From Silurus meridionalis (taxonomy: Eukaryota > Chordata > Actinopteri > Siluriformes > Siluridae), in assembly GCF_014805685.1 (NCBI RefSeq), contig NC_060891.1, positions 6,063,501 through 6,127,500 of the forward strand: a stretch of 64,000 bases of DNA. The letters are read 5' to 3'. This document shows positions 1-13,100 of this stretch, piece after piece (the first letter of the stretch is position 1; each line of letters opens with the position of its first letter). The notes beneath the pieces are model-generated. The model was not told where the DNA came from. It ran no database searches and saw only the letters and a program-made list of their open reading frames with translations. The translations under genes and the position numbers were made by a program.

Positions 1-126
1 ACTCCTGTTTATTGAGTGATCCAATATTTTGGGACATTCAACTGACTTTTTGTGTTGCTCAGGGGTGCCAAGTTAAATTGATTGTTGAACAATTAGCAAA
101 TTTCAATGTCTAATTTTGATTTGTGT

Positions 127-2045
127 GCTAACCCAGCCATTAGGGTTGCAAAAGCCAGTGCACTCTTAGTGCCGGTCCCAATCCTGGAAAAATGGGGAGG
201 GTTGCGTTAAGAAGGGCATCAAATGTAAAACATGTGCCAAATCAAATATGCAGATCAGGAATCACAAATTCATACCGGATCGGTCGAGGCCCGGGTTACC
301 AACGACCACCACAGCTTTCGTTAACCAACAGGAGAGGAGGAAGACGACTACAGAGACAGCAGGAAAAGCGGAGGTGTAGGGTTAGGGTTGGTACTTTAAA
401 TCTTAGTACTATGACTGGTAAAGAAAGAGAGGTAGCTGATATGATGGAGAGGAGAAAGGTAGATATGTTGTGTGTTCAGGAGACCAAGTGGAAAGGGAAC
501 TAAGCCAGGAACATTGGAGGTGGGTTTAAACTGTTCTATCATGGTGTGGATGGAAAGAGAAATGGTGTAGGGGTGATCCTGAAGTAAGAGTGTAATGAAG
601 GTAAAGAGAGTTTTTGATAGGGTGATAAACATGGATGATTGAGCAACTACTGCAGGAGTGATAAGGGAGACAGCTAGAAAGGTACTTGATGTGACATCTG
701 GGAAGAGAAAGGAAGACAAAGATGTGGTGAAATAGGAATGGAACAGGATTGGGATCAGCAGAGAGATGAGAAAAGTAGGCAGGAGTGCAAGGAGATGTGT
801 CGAAAGCCAAGGAAAAGTGCTGCAAGTTAGAGAGATAAAGGATGGAGATAGAAATGTGTTGACTAGTATAGGGAGTATTTTGAGCAGCTGATGAACGAGG
901 AAAATGAGAGAGAGAGAGAGAAGGTTGGATTGTGTGGAGATGGTGAAGCAGGAATAGGATAGGATTAGTAGGGAGAAAGTGAGAGCAGCGATTAAGAGGA
1001 TAAAGAGTGGACAGTCGGTAGGACCAGATGACAGTAGAAGCATGGAGATGTTTAGGAGAGATGGCAGTGGAGTTTTTAACCAGGTTGTTCAAGATTTTGG
1101 AAGGTGAGAGGATGCCTGAGGAATGGAGAAGGAGTATGCTGGTACCGGTCTTGAAGAATAAGGGAGATGTGCAGACCTGCAGTAACTACAGGGGAATAAA
1201 GTTGATCAGTCACTCCATGAAGTTATGGGAAAGAGATGTGGAAGCCAGCTGAGGGAAGAGGTGACCATCTGTGAGCAACAGTATGGTTTCATGCCGAGGA
1301 AGAGCACCACAGATGCATTATTTGCTTTGAGAATGTTGATGAAGTATAAAGAAGCTCAGAAGGAGTTGCATTGTGTTTGTGGATTTAGAGAAAGCGTACG
1401 ACAGGGTGCCGAGTGAGAGGAGTTGTGGTATTGTATGAGGAAGTCTGGTGTCTCAGAGAAATATGTGAGGGTGGTGCATGACATGTATGAGGACAGTGTG
1501 ACAGCAGTGAAGTGTGCAGTAGAAACGTGGGGGTTGAACTGCATCAAGAATCGGCTCTGAGCCCTTTCCTGTTTGCAGTGGTGATGGACAGGTTGACGGA
1601 CGAGGTCAGACAGGAGTCTCCATGGACTATGATGTTTATGGATGATATTGTTATTTGTGGTGAGAGTAGGGAGCAGGTTGAGAAGAGCCTGGTGAGGTGG
1701 AGGTATGTGCTGGAGAGAAGGGGAATGAAAGTCAGTAGGAGTAAGACAGAGTACATGTGTGTGAATGAGAGGGAGGGCAGTGGAGTGGTGCCGGTTGCAG
1801 GGAGAAGAGGTGGAGAAGGTGGAGGAGTTCAGGTACCTGGGGTCAACAGTGCAAAGTAATGGAGAGTGTGTTAGAAAAGTGAAGAAAAGAGTGCAGGCAG
1901 GGTGGAGTGGGTGGAGAAGAGTGGCAGGAGTGATTTGTGATTGAAGGGTATCTGCAAGAGTAAAAGGGAAAGTTTATAGGACTGTGGTGAGACCTGCGAT
2001 GTTGTATGGTTTACAGACAGTGGTATTGAGTAAAAGACAAGACAT
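127..2045 (+). mobile_element. Decayed RTE/BovB-like LINE
   Basis: Degenerate non-LTR retrotransposon on the + strand. A 5' leader (about 127-290) precedes an endonuclease start whose frame reads VGTLNLSTMTGK and CVQETKWKGN (about 390-500). After an internal deletion near 590-640, reverse-transcriptase pieces follow: NKGDVQTCSNYRGIKLISH (about 1,160-1,215), QQYGFMPRKSTTDALFALR (about 1,275-1,335) and the catalytic-type box MFMDDIVICGES (about 1,633-1,670). Frames shift and stop several times, so it is inactive. Similarity is lost near 2,045 and no 3' tail is seen. The RTE/BovB placement rests on motif style and is an inference. Its leader is shared with the SINE near the right edge. Confidence 0.8.
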
Positions 2046-3756
2046 ATTTTAAACAGTGCAAAATAGTGCTCATGTGTAACTGTATGTGAGACGTCAAACA
2101 AAGCATCTTTGTATGGTAGCTGGATTGCCTCAAGGCAGAAACTCCTGAAGTTTTCCCTGATGGTCCTCAGAATGGTTGGTTTCATTTTCTGCATCCCATG
2201 AAACCTGCAGTTTAACAGGGGTGTGTAGACTATTTGATAGCGGATTGTGTTGGCTAGCTGTTGTGTTCAATAAAGTTAGGACCATGCTGTATGGTTCTTC
2301 CGTCCGTCTTTGTCATTTTCCAAAAGTGTGGGCATAAAGGGGTATAAATGATGATGAGAAGCACGGGAGTAATGTACTTGATAGGGTAATAAAAATTAAT
2401 GAAATATTGTAGCAAAAGAAATTTATTTGAATTAGAATTTTATACCATTATGCTACTGATGCCTTTTTCAATCATTAATACTTCTGAAACTAGTATAACA
2501 ACCCTAGATCTTAATTTGTTTTCTGACTTTTTTTGAAAGCTTCAAATGTAAAAAAACTAAAACATAATTCAATAACCAACCCAAGAATGCATGCCTAATT
2601 ATTAGTGAATATAGGGTTATTGAATGTCCCATAGAATAATCTTGTACAGAGAAGCATCTTTTATGTTTTTTAATATTTTTGTTAACACATCACAATATCT
2701 GAGAAAAAAGTCTTTATCAATAATAGTTATATTGCTTAGCACTAATGATGGTGTGCTCTCAGCTTTTCAAAACATTTTTCTCTTGGGGCTTTTTAATAGC
2801 ATGTATGTTTTAATTTCCTTGAGCAGCGTGAACACTCGTCTCCTCCCTTTCTCAGTGTGTACGTAAGTATCAGGGAATCCTAAGATGTCTCATGACCCTG
2901 TTTTGAATAACTATCAGACATTAAGTAATGGCTCTCCAGTGACTCCCCAGACCATTCCATGCAAGGCCAGACTGTCTGTAGTGATTGATGTGGAGGCGCA
3001 CACAGCACTCGACAGTGCTCGTACAGCTAATTCACAACAGTGCTTATGAATATTCAGCAGGGCTAAACTTCCTTGTTCTCTTGTCTAGACACAGTGCAGC
3101 GGAAAACAGTTGTTCAGTTGTTCCCATGGATTTTACAGCCTTTTCCCCTAGTCACTAAGCCCTCGCCTTGCATTGTGTCTCTATGGATTTGTCTGTCTAG
3201 GAAAAAGCAGAGGAAACAAGAATGCAAATTGGAATGCTATCACAATTCTAATGAAGCAAACATGCAAAGCGATTAATGGACCTTTTTTTTTTTTTTGCTG
3301 TTCACAGTAATGTCTGAAACATGGTTTGGGTTAGTATCATAATAAAAAGTGTCATTATATATAAAAAGTGCTGTAACATCACTATATCAGTATAAAAGTC
3401 AATTGTCATGTTGCCTAGCAATAATAATAATAATAGTGTGCATCTTGCTTGTTTTGCATTAGATTAGATTTAATGAGTGTCTCAAAAAAATAGGGACCAT
3501 CTGGAGGATTGTAACATGTTTTCTTTAGAGGTAAACATGACATTGACTGTGTTTACGGCCAGTCCTGTCCTTAAAAATATATTTTAAACATTAAAAAAAA
3601 TGTTATTGAAGAACAATTTCAGATATTTGACCTTTCTGTTTGGATCAATTAGAAAATCTCATCTAATATTAATCTGCAGTTGTGTTCCTTAGCAGCAAAA
3701 ACTGCAATCGAGCGTTTGCGATAACTTGCAATGAGTCTGTAACAGAGCTGAGCAAA
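2046..3756. other. Gene-less AT-rich stretch
   Basis: No supported gene or exon. Short ORFs here lack family motifs and composition bias. It could be an upstream ccdc9b intron or intergenic DNA; the window does not show which. Confidence 0.4.
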
Positions 3757-4138
3757 AAGAACATAGAAAACATCTTGAGGATCCCCAAGACTTTTGGGAA
3801 AATACTCTGTGGACTGATGAGACAGAACTTTTTGGAAGGTGTGTCCAAAATTTGGAGTGGGCTCGTCAAAGTCCTGACCTGAATCCTATTGTCCACTCCT
3901 AGAGTCCACTCATCTTTGCAAAATTGTTGTAATTCAGCCACATTGGAGAGTTTGAGTCTGAACCGCCTTTTTAAGGTCATGCCACAGCATCTCAATATGA
4001 TTCAGGTCAGGACTTTGACTAGGCCACTCCAGATTTTGGACACCTTCCAAAAAGTTCAACTTCTGTCTCATCAGTCCACAGAGTATTTTCCCAAAAGTCT
4101 TGGGGATCATAAAGATGTTTTCTATGTTCTTTTTTCTC
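3757..4138. repeat. Inverted repeat (foldback) inside the Tc1 remnant
   Basis: The segment at about 3,757-3,886 and the segment at about 4,000-4,138 are imperfect reverse complements of the same Tc1 transposase portion. The left arm reads the stretch around GGGAAAATACTCTGTGGACT and the right arm its complement. They are separated by about 110 bp of antisense transposase C-terminus. Confidence 0.75.
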
Positions 4139-4776
4139 AGCAGTGGTTTTTGTCATTTTTGCCCTGTCTCTTACTTATAGTGGAGTCATGAATACTGACC
4201 TTAACTGAGGCAAGTGAGGCCTGCAGTTCTTTGGATGTTGTTGTGGGGTCTTTTGTGACCTCTTGTATGAGTCGTTGCTGTGCTCTTGGGGTCATTTTGC
4301 ACGGTTGGCCACTCCTGGGAAGGTTCTTCACTGTTCCATGTTTTTCTATTTGTGAATAATAGCTCTCACTGTGGTTTGCTGGAGTCCCAAAGCTTTAGAA
4401 ATGCCTTTATAACCTTTTCCAGACTGATAGATCTCAATTACTTTCTTTCTTAATTGTATCTGAATTTCTTTGGATCTCGGCATGATGTCTAGCTTTTGAG
4501 GATCTTTTGGTCTACTTCACTTTGTCAGGCAGGTCCTATTTAAGAGATTTCTTGATTATGAACAGGTGTGGCAGTAATCAGGCCTGGGTGTGGCTAGAGA
4601 AATTAAACTCAGGTGTGTTAAACCACAGTTTTAACAGGGGGACAAACACTTTTTCACACAGGCCCATGTGGTTTTGGATTTTTTCCCCCTCAATTATAAA
4701 ACATTAAAGTGTGACAAACATGCAAAAGAAATAAGAAAGCAGGAAGGGGCAAACACTTTTTTTTCACACCACTGTA
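3757..4776 (-). mobile_element. Rearranged Tc1-like transposon remnant
   Basis: The right edge (4,776 inward on the - strand) reads as a Tc1-type terminus ending in CACACCACTGTA. Downstream on the - strand a transposase start codon (4,481-4,483) opens MPRSKEIQIQLRKKVIEIYQ and then SGKGY, typical of the Tc1 helix-turn-helix, followed by LPRSGQP and SKELQASLASVKVS. A C-terminal piece SNVAELQQFCKDEW lies near 3,900-3,960. The middle of the transposase is replaced by an inverted copy (see the repeat entry), so the element is broken. Confidence 0.8.
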
Positions 4777-4790
4777 AATATATACAGGTA

Positions 4791-4866
4791 GTCCTCAACT
4801 TACGAGGGAGATACGTTACGACGACTCCATCGTAAGTCAAAAAAAATCGTAAGTCGAAGATGGTAC
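4791..4866. mobile_element. Possible non-autonomous DNA transposon end
   Basis: The motif CAGGTAGTCCTCAACTTACG is followed by a small imperfect palindrome built on CGTAAGTC units. Such ends occur in pogo/mariner-type miniature elements. No matching opposite terminus was found, so the family and right edge are unknown. Confidence 0.3.
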
Positions 4867-5460
4867 TATGACTGTGACAGTGTTTCCTGCTTCATGCTGA
4901 TTTATAATTTTTATTTTCTGCTTTAAACTGATGGCTTTACTCTTTTTTTTTTTTTTCACTACCAGCAGGAGACATACTTGGTCGCTTGGAAGACATTCTT
5001 TTATCATTTAAAATTGCTGTTTGAAACAGGAAAAAAAATACACACTGAGACAACTTTACTCCGTGGACCACTAACGAGAGTGGGGAATCTCACAGGGGGA
5101 AAAACACGCTTATCCCACTAGCACGTCCAATGTACGCTGCTGCCTGTGCCTGCTGCGCTCAATTTGTTATATTTGTACAATTTTGCCGTATCGTTATGTC
5201 ATCGCAAGATAAGAAAATTGTTATATATACATATATCTTGCCTATAAATCCAGCTACCTATAACATTCAACCACTCCATCTTGAGATATCGCACTAAGGT
5301 GTAAACAGGAAGGAAATTATAGTAAAAAATCAGTTTCAGACATTTGACCTTGCTGTGACTGATTAGATTAGATTCAATAGCAAGTACACAAGTTAATCTG
5401 CGGGTCAACATAGTAGTAGAAGTTGTAGTAATAGTATTTTGGTAAAAAATGTGCTTTTAT

Positions 5461-5463
<3 letters not shown>

Positions 5464-5504
<41 letters not shown>
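5464..5504. repeat. (AT)n microsatellite
   Basis: About 20 uninterrupted AT units. Confidence 0.95.
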
Positions 5505-5507
<3 letters not shown>

Positions 5508-6477
5508 ATTTTATAAAATGTTATTTTTTTTAATAATCTATTTAATTTTATTAAATAATTTCCTGTTTATAGCTAATAGTTAAGGTTTTGTTCGTTTTTT
5601 TTCTTTTTTCTTTTTCAATACAAGTCAAATACACTTTTTTGAGTGCCGCTAATCTATTTCAGAAGCTAAAATAAATAATGTTACATGATACTTATATAAT
5701 ATTTATGCTCAATGGAATTCGAGTCAAGGTGATTTTTCCATTCTAGTTTCTGCTTATAATTGACTCAGATTCTTGTTATTATTTGATGTTAGTTATAGCT
5801 TTTGTTTTTCAGCAACTTTTTGATTAATATACAAAACATGCTTTGATTCTTTTTTGCTCACCACGGTTCATGCAAGTCCTTCCCAGCAGCTTAAACAAAT
5901 CTCGCCATTTTCCTCTGACTTCTCTTATCAACAAGGTGTTTTCATCCCCAGAACTGTCTCCTACTTTGTTTATTGGATTTCGCACCATTCTGTGTAAACA
6001 CATTGCTGGTGTTGTGTGTGAAAATCCCATAATCTTCATCAGTGATCACATTTTTTCTCTTTTAACTGTTTGATGTGAAGGTTATGTGAATTTAGACTTG
6101 GGTCTGTATGATTAGCTGATTAGATAACTGCATCAATGTGCAGGTCTGCTGTTCCTATTTAAGTGTAGAAGTATTTGTGCTGAGTGGACACAACGTATGA
6201 CATAATTGTTGGAATCCAGATGCTTTTTCCAGGCTGATGCTGAAAACTTTAGCATTTCAGAAAACATAATGCATTACAGCTCTGTCTACAACTGCAGAAT
6301 GCAGCCATGAAGAAAATGTGTAATGCTGCTGCTTCCTCTCATGTGAGTCAGAGGCTGGAGGCTTTAGCAGATGGTAGTTATACGGCTGTGTCAGTGTGGG
6401 CAGAACTTCAGCGTGACAACACGGAGAAAGAGCGAGAAGTGGGAAACCGCTGACTGAAAGATTCAGTGGCCGCTCTT

Positions 6478-6505
<28 letters not shown>
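6478..6505. repeat. (CA)n microsatellite
   Basis: About 14 CA units. Confidence 0.95.
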
Positions 6506-6509
<4 letters not shown>

Positions 6510-6652
6510 TCCCTCTCTCTTTCAGCCAGCCAATTCTGGCACCCTGCTTCTTGTCTCCCTGCTGAATAATTTAGTCTTTCAGAACAAAGTGCAGCTAAAT
6601 GTTAATTAGTTTAAAAACCTACTGTTCATTATGCAGAGAATCAAGGCTAGAG

Positions 6653-6656
<4 letters not shown>

Positions 6657-6701
<45 letters not shown>
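6657..6701. repeat. (TG)n microsatellite
   Basis: About 22 TG units after a short GA run. Confidence 0.95.
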
Positions 6702-6702
<1 letters not shown>

Positions 6703-7635
6703 TGAGGAGAAGAATATCTAACAGAGGGCTTTTCAAACTAGAGCTTGTGACCCAAAAGTCGGGTCGCTTAAATAACCCAGACTCATCCTTTATTTCATTT
6801 ATGTATTTTACAACCTATTATTCAAAGTATTGAAGATTGTTTTTAATGTACTATTTCTTTGCAACATTAGTGTGAGCCACGTTCAGACAAGCCACATTTA
6901 AATGAATCTCTGACTTTGTGCAAGTGTAAGCATTGTAAGAGTACTCAAACCAAATATTGATTTAATTTACATCTGTCTTCTGTTTGCTCACACTGCATTT
7001 TGTAAATTAGTAAAAAATAAACAAAATATATTTTTAGATTTTTTTTTTATTTACAGCATTTTTCACACCTGTATTAAACTTGCACAGTACTATGTATATA
7101 AAAATGCAACATAACTTCATTATCCTACAGTCTACATAAGTAATACCAAAGCTGATAAGATCCATGTCACACAGAGTTGTAGTGTGTATATACAATGTGT
7201 ATATGTATATATGTGTATAATATTGCTGAACTTGTCCAGCCTGTAAAGGGCATAAGACTGGTTTGGAGCAGTATAATATGTCCCAACGTTGTGCTAATCT
7301 GTTGTAAAGTATAATCGCTGTTGGTACAAACGTCCTGCTATTGCACTCCTTTCAACAGCCGAGCTAAATGCATCATTTGCTAAAGAAGCTCCATTGTTTT
7401 ATTTGTCAGGAGGTCAACAAAGAGATGCTTATTTGTCCTTTCTGTAAAAATAAAAAGCATCTGGACATCCCACTTAAGGTTTTATGTTTTCGGCCCTGAT
7501 GTGCCATTTAGTGGATGTTTGTTTTAAGTATAGTAATTTTAAGCATTTTTAGGCAAATGTGTATTTTTAAGAAGGCCAAATGGCCGCATTTGAGATTATG
7601 TGCAATAATGCAAATAACAAATTTCAAGTGTAATT

Positions 7636-7636
<1 letters not shown>

Positions 7637-7666
<30 letters not shown>
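7637..7666. repeat. (GA)n microsatellite
   Basis: About 15 GA units next to a short (TAA)n run. Confidence 0.95.
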
Positions 7667-7670
<4 letters not shown>

Positions 7671-7680
7671 TAATAATAAT

Positions 7681-7910
7681 AATTCAATTAATTTTTATAT
7701 GTATAGCAGTTTTAACAATGAACATTCTCCAAGCAGCTTTACACAGATAATGCGGTGATATAGAGAACATCTTATTCATTTATAAGTGCAAGTTTGTCCC
7801 TAATGAGTGAGCCAGTGGTGGCTGTGGGAAGGAAAAACTCCCTGAGATGGCATAAGGAAGAAACCTTGAAAGGGACCAGTCTCAAGAGGGAACCCATCCT
7901 CATTAAGTTC
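7681..7910 (-). mobile_element. Teleost retroposon tail, antisense copy
   Basis: Reverse-complement copy of a 3' tail that recurs in this window. Its hallmarks are AAAGCTGCTTTG(A)GACAATG, GCCATCTCAGGGAGTTTTTC and a poly-GAATT end. It lies next to AATTCAATTAA, the complement of the GAATTGAATT end. Probably a 5'-truncated LINE or SINE 3' end; family not assigned. Confidence 0.7.
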
Positions 7911-9317
7911 CCTTTCTCAAGGAGGACGTTCTCATTAATCACATGATACCCTCATCCCTCCACCTTTTTGTCTGGAGTTCCGTCTCTCATTGGACACAAT
8001 GCAAGATGTTTTACTGTCCATTTTGTCCCACAGGTGAATCCATTTAGTCATCTCACCGCAACATTAGACCTATCCATAACTTTAGTTTCGAGTGGGTGCC
8101 TTCTTATGTGGACTACTCAATTCATAGTTTTTAATTGTTGACCATTTGACATGATCTGAGATTGCTTGGTTCTTTGAAACTCATCCTCAAAAATGTCGTC
8201 ATAGCAACAGTTCTATAAGCTCAAGCCTATTCAGGAGCAGGCTCATTTTACGTAAACAGGATTTAGTTAATAGCTTTTTTTTACACACAGAGGTGATGCA
8301 GGAAGTCTTGTCACAGCTATGTCTTCTCCATTTTTATGAGAGCAATAAGAAGAAATTCAGAAGAATAATATGGAACGCTTTAAAGTGGGATTGACTGGAT
8401 CCTTTAGTGCAATACAGTAGTTTACATATGAACAGATGGTGGTTGTTTTAATGAGGGAACCATTCACCTGATTCATCTGTTCGACCCTCATAATAAAAGA
8501 CTAATTCGTCAAGTAGAGTATATTAAAAGAATAAAAGAAATATTTTGTAGAATGTTCTTGTATTTATTTCTGTTGACTGTTCAAGTGCTATGGAGATAAA
8601 ATGTTGTTTCCAGTGAGTCCAACAATAAAGTAATATTAAATGATGTACATATTTAATTGGGAAAAAATATAAAATGGAAAACACAATCGCCTTTAATTTG
8701 TCAGCAATTTTTTTTTTGCCAGTTCTCCTTTTTTTAAATTTATTAATTTTTATTTTTTGTTTTTGCATGTTTTTGCATATTTCTAGGTGTCCCTGGTATT
8801 GTGATCAAGTTTTCAAATTCTACATAATCTTTGAGCAACAACTCTAAACTCTGGAGCGGTAAAAGAAAATTCAAGCCTGTGATCTCCTCAAATGCAACGC
8901 TGCCAATTAGGATTTCTAGCATTTTCAAGCAAACGTGACTGCGCAAATATCTCGAACAACTCACTCGTGCTTTACTTATCACGTCTTCTAGGAATCTAAT
9001 TAGGCAGAACATAATTACCACAATGAGATGATCACGGATCTACTTAGCAATGTACGAGGAATGGGCCCTAGGCCATTGTTTCACTAAAGTAACCCAGAAG
9101 GCCTCAAAAACAGTTAAAGCAAATGTTTGTGCATATGCATTATTACACACTATTCCAATTCGTGTGCTAATTGGAACTTGCATGCATTTGTAGATGGGTT
9201 TCCCTTATACATGTGAATAGTTTGAGATATAATAATTTACAACAGCATGCATATAGTGAGTGAAAGACATTTTATCTTTTACCGTGGTATAATTATATTT
9301 GAAATTGTACAGTATTT

Positions 9318-9520
9318 GGATTTGTTTATGTAGTGCTTTTAACAATGGATATTGTCCCAAAGCAGCTTTACAGAGATAAAAAAAAAGTTATAAAGCTCAA
9401 ATGTATAAATTTAGTGCCTGTAAGATTATTCCTTATAAGTTTATCCTTAATGAGCAAGAAGGTATTAGGAACCAGATACAAAAGGGAATCCATCCTCATC
9501 TGGGTGGCACCAAAGATCCA
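9318..9520 (-). mobile_element. Teleost retroposon tail, antisense degenerate copy
   Basis: Same tail family as at 7,681: GTGCTTTTAACAATGGATAT followed by CCCAAAGCAGCTTTACAGAG, then a diverged middle and the GGAATCCATCCTCAT end. Confidence 0.6.
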
Positions 9521-9705
9521 TTAAGTATAGTTCCATGTTCTATGATTGATGCCATGGTGTATTTCAAGGATGCAGATGAGATATACACAAAACTTTTTTG
9601 TTGATTTACGTCCTGGCTGTATGTAATTTAAACTTACATTGCATGTTTATCTCGAATCTTAAACAATTGACTTTGTCCAGTTGAGGGCAGTAGAATCCTG
9701 TACTG

Positions 9706-9866
9706 CAGGGGTGTCCAATCTTTTCCACAAAGGACCGGTGTGGGTGCAGGTTTTCATTCCAACCAATCAAGTCCACACCAAATTCACATCAGGTGTGGCC
9801 CATGATTGGTTAAAATGAAAACCTGCACCCACACCGGTCCCTTGTGGAAAAGACTGGACACTCCTG
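9706..9866. mobile_element. hAT-like MITE
   Basis: 161-bp element with terminal inverted repeats CAGGGGTGTCC and GGACACTCCTG. The palindrome extends inward about 60 bp on each side (GTGTGGGTGCAGGTTTTCAT and its complement). Flanking octamers CTGTACTG (9,698-9,705) and CTGCACTT (9,867-9,874) match at 6 of 8 positions, as expected for an aged 8-bp hAT target duplication. No coding capacity. Confidence 0.8.
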
Positions 9867-10074
9867 CTGCACTTGTCCCGCCTGTTGTCCAGTCTTCTTG
9901 CTCAAGTGTACTTTCTTATTTCATGTTTGTTTTTCCTGTGTGAAACCTTAATTTTTTTACTTGCACACAGTTTAAAGGCATGTAATATTAAAATTTCATG
10001 CTAGGTGAATTAGTATCAAACTTTTCTTGCTTGTAATATGAATGCAGTTTATGCCGTTTCATATGCTGTTTCAG

Positions 10075-10152
10075 GTTGGAAGGAAGCAGGAACGAAAGTG
10101 TCGAGCTGAGGGAGCTCATCAAAAATTCACGGCGTATAATCCCTATGCACAG
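10075..10152 (+). CDS. ccdc9b: ccdc9b window exon 1
   Basis: 26 codons (VGRKQERKCRAEG... to YNPYAQ) bounded by TTTCAG and GTAAGA, phase 0 on both sides. Basic, low complexity; supported mainly by splice signals and joining in frame to the next, conserved exon. Confidence 0.7.
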
Positions 10153-13100
10153 GTAAGATTCTCTCTCTGTGTCATAAATCACACTTTTCTATTAAATGTG
10201 TTTCTCAATACCTTCATCCAGAGGGTGATTGAATCTCATGTTCTCAGGACTAGATTAATTCATTGTATTTATTCATTGTTGATTGTTCTACATAATGAGA
10301 ATGAATTCTTTACATCTGATTACAACAGATGCAGTACTTGAAATGTCGTTTTTGGTTTATGAAGGCTTAAAACTACTTTGAGTAGCAAGAGCATAGCGTT
10401 ACACACCTGAAAATCACAAATACCGTTTGAACTATAAAGTCATCCAGCATACAACCTTGAGGTAAACGATTGAAAATTCAGTTATTTTGTTTATTAATGC
10501 TAGAAAGGACAAGTCTGCATATGGGCTTAACAACAAGTTATTGTTTATGAAATGAGCAAGAATTCAACAAATGCTGATAAGTAGATACCACCAAGTGGCA
10601 ATCAAAACAAGTTCTAAACCGAGCATGGGCTCGCTCGCCCCTGGTTGGTGGCTTGCTTTGTGTTTGATCCACTCATAAATAAAAAGGAACGACTCATTTC
10701 TCAAAATGTAGTGGTGTAAAAAGTACGATATTTGACTTTAAAATGTAGTGAAGTTAAAGTAAAAGTCTCCCCCCCCAAAAAAAACCAAAAAAACCTACTT
10801 AAGTACAGTAACGAATTACATTTACTTCATTTCTGTCCAACCCTGGTGGTTTGCCCGCATTCTGCCGCATCTCAAGGATTATCTGTAGTCAGATCTGGAG
10901 ACTGATGTACACCATTGTCAGATTCATAGACCAGGTTTAGAAACAATACTCTATTATGTGGCTGTGGCTGTCAAACAATGCCTATTAGGTATCCTTGTGT
11001 AGGATCATTTTTTTAACTTGGAAATTAATGAGTTTTGCTTGCAGAAGTTAAACCTTTTTGGTTCTTCTGTTGAAGCACATCTGACTGGTTTGATGTGTTC
11101 TTAAATGCTCTTCTACTCAACACAATTGACACTATTTTCAGTCAAACTAATCTGGTCACTCCTTCACATCCACTATATGTTTTTCTTTTTACTTTTCCAC
11201 ACCATTTTGTGTAAAGATTTATGCTAGAAATTTCTAAAAGATTTGCATAAAATACTCATACCAACTCTCCAAAAATGATGTCATGATCAAGATCACTGGA
11301 GATTCATATTTTGTAATGTTTTAATAGTCTGTAAATTACGAACTGTCCCTATCAATAACATTAACAATATGATGCTTTTAACTGTATTCATAGGAGCACT
11401 TCCTGTTTACCCTCAGCTGATTTCTCTGAAGAGAAAACTAAACTTGCTCAGCTTTTGTTCTGGTATTATGTCCACCTTCTTTTACATTTAGGCCTAAAAG
11501 GAGAAAACGTATGTCCTGCTCCGCAGATAGTTAATATATATACACCGCCTTCCTGAAATTCAGTTATCAGACTTCGTGTATATATATCTTTTTTTTAAAA
11601 GAAAATCTGAATTGAGTTTATAGCATGGAGAATAAGATTTTGGAAAATAATGGAGTTTGCCATGAATATACAGTATTTATACCCAAGAGAAGTTCAATGT
11701 ATTTCTTTTGGGTTTTAGTACGTTTAAGTAAGGAAAAAAATTCTATGTATTTAATCCCCTGACCTAAGATTTGTTAAGACAATGAGGATTGGTTTCCCTT
11801 TAGAGTCTAGTGCTTCTCAAAGTTTCTTCCTCATAACATCTAAGGGAGTTTTTCTTTGCTACAGTTGCCATGGCCTGCTGACCAGGGATAAATACACATT
11901 GTTCACTTTAACTCTTAAATTCTGTAAAGCTGCTTTGAGACAATGTCTGTTGTGAAAAGCGCTATAGAAAAAAACTTACCAATTTAGGCTTGGCCCTATT
12001 TTGTCCAGGAGAGTAATTTTGATGGCTAAAAGGGGAAAATTTAGCTAAAGAATGGGTGTTGGTAAAGTCAGGTACTGATGTAGGGTGAGGAGGCCTGGGG
12101 TGCAGTCAGCGTTCACATTTATCCCTAAGGTGTTCAGTAGAGTTGAGGTCTGAGCTCTGTAGCAGGCCACTCGAGATCTTTCACTCCAACCCATGGAAAT
12201 CATACCTTCATGGAGCTCACTTTGTGTACAGTAGCAGTGTCGTGCCGGGACAGATTTTGTCTCCTAATTCAAATAAAGTTTCATTGCTCTAAAAACTTGT
12301 ATGAAAATGATTTTGAGGAGCAGCTCATTCTAGTACATAGTTCTTATATACACTATTTTTTATTACTTTCTTTCACCTTCTTTAGCAAAATGAAGTGCTG
12401 ACCGATCTCAGCATCCCCACATCCAGTGAGGAGCAGCAGGAGTACCTGCGCTGGAAAAAGGAGAGGGAAGAAATCGACCGAGAGCGTGTGGCTCGCCACA
12501 AGAACCCCCAGGGCCAGTGGAGAAGAGCCTGGGACATGGACAAACCCGAGCTTACGTAAGCTGCCACAGCCGTCCTCCGTCTGTTGCATGCTATTCATGT
12601 TCCTTATGTACCCCTGAGATTAACCCATTTGTCTTGATTTGGTTTGGCTTGTCCTCATTTTCTGTTGTCTCTTGTTTGTTGAGCTGTTTCTCTTTCTGCA
12701 TGTCGAACTGCAAGTTCAATGATAAATGTAAATTATTTTGTGGATGCTGACTTGCGTTTCTGTGTGTTTGTTTGTTTTTTTTGGTGACTTTTCAACACTT
12801 TTCATAAAAAAAAAAAAAAAAGAAAGAAAAAAAACGAAGAAAAACAAAAAAAAAAGTTTTGTAGTAGATTTCAAATTGTTCTTGAAATATTTCCTTATTT
12901 AACAACTTGAATTAATCCTTAATAATTATTATTTTTTTTTTTTCAAACTAGAGTCCAGGGGAGAATGGAAAATTTATTTAGATTGTATGATAGTAATTAA
13001 ATTAATTGGACATTAATTGAAAGAGAAGGAAGAGTAGTTCCAGATTTCAACTTAAAAGGTTCTGTTTTTCTAATAGGGGCAAACCCGTCTAGGGCGCTTC

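Larger units (their letters stand above)
4867..9705. other. Gene-less stretch with microsatellites and retroposon tails
   Basis: No exon could be supported. It holds an (AT)n tract, (CA)n, (TG)n and (GA)n tracts and two antisense retroposon tails, listed separately. Upstream ccdc9b exons (expected to encode a Glu/Lys/Arg-rich coiled coil) were looked for and not found. Confidence 0.4.
10153..12385. other. ccdc9b intron with two repeat fragments
   Basis: Holds a sense retroposon tail and a Tc1-related fragment, listed separately; the rest shows nothing recognisable. Confidence 0.5.

Noticed and set aside
396..1092. Two long - strand ORFs (188 and 215 codons)
   Set aside because: They are antisense to the RTE-like LINE; the Ser/Leu/Thr/Phe-rich composition is the complement of purine-rich LINE coding sequence.
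1..10074. 5' exons of ccdc9b in the left 10 kb
   Set aside because: Searched for a Glu/Lys/Arg-rich coiled-coil frame with splice sites; none found, so they probably lie outside.
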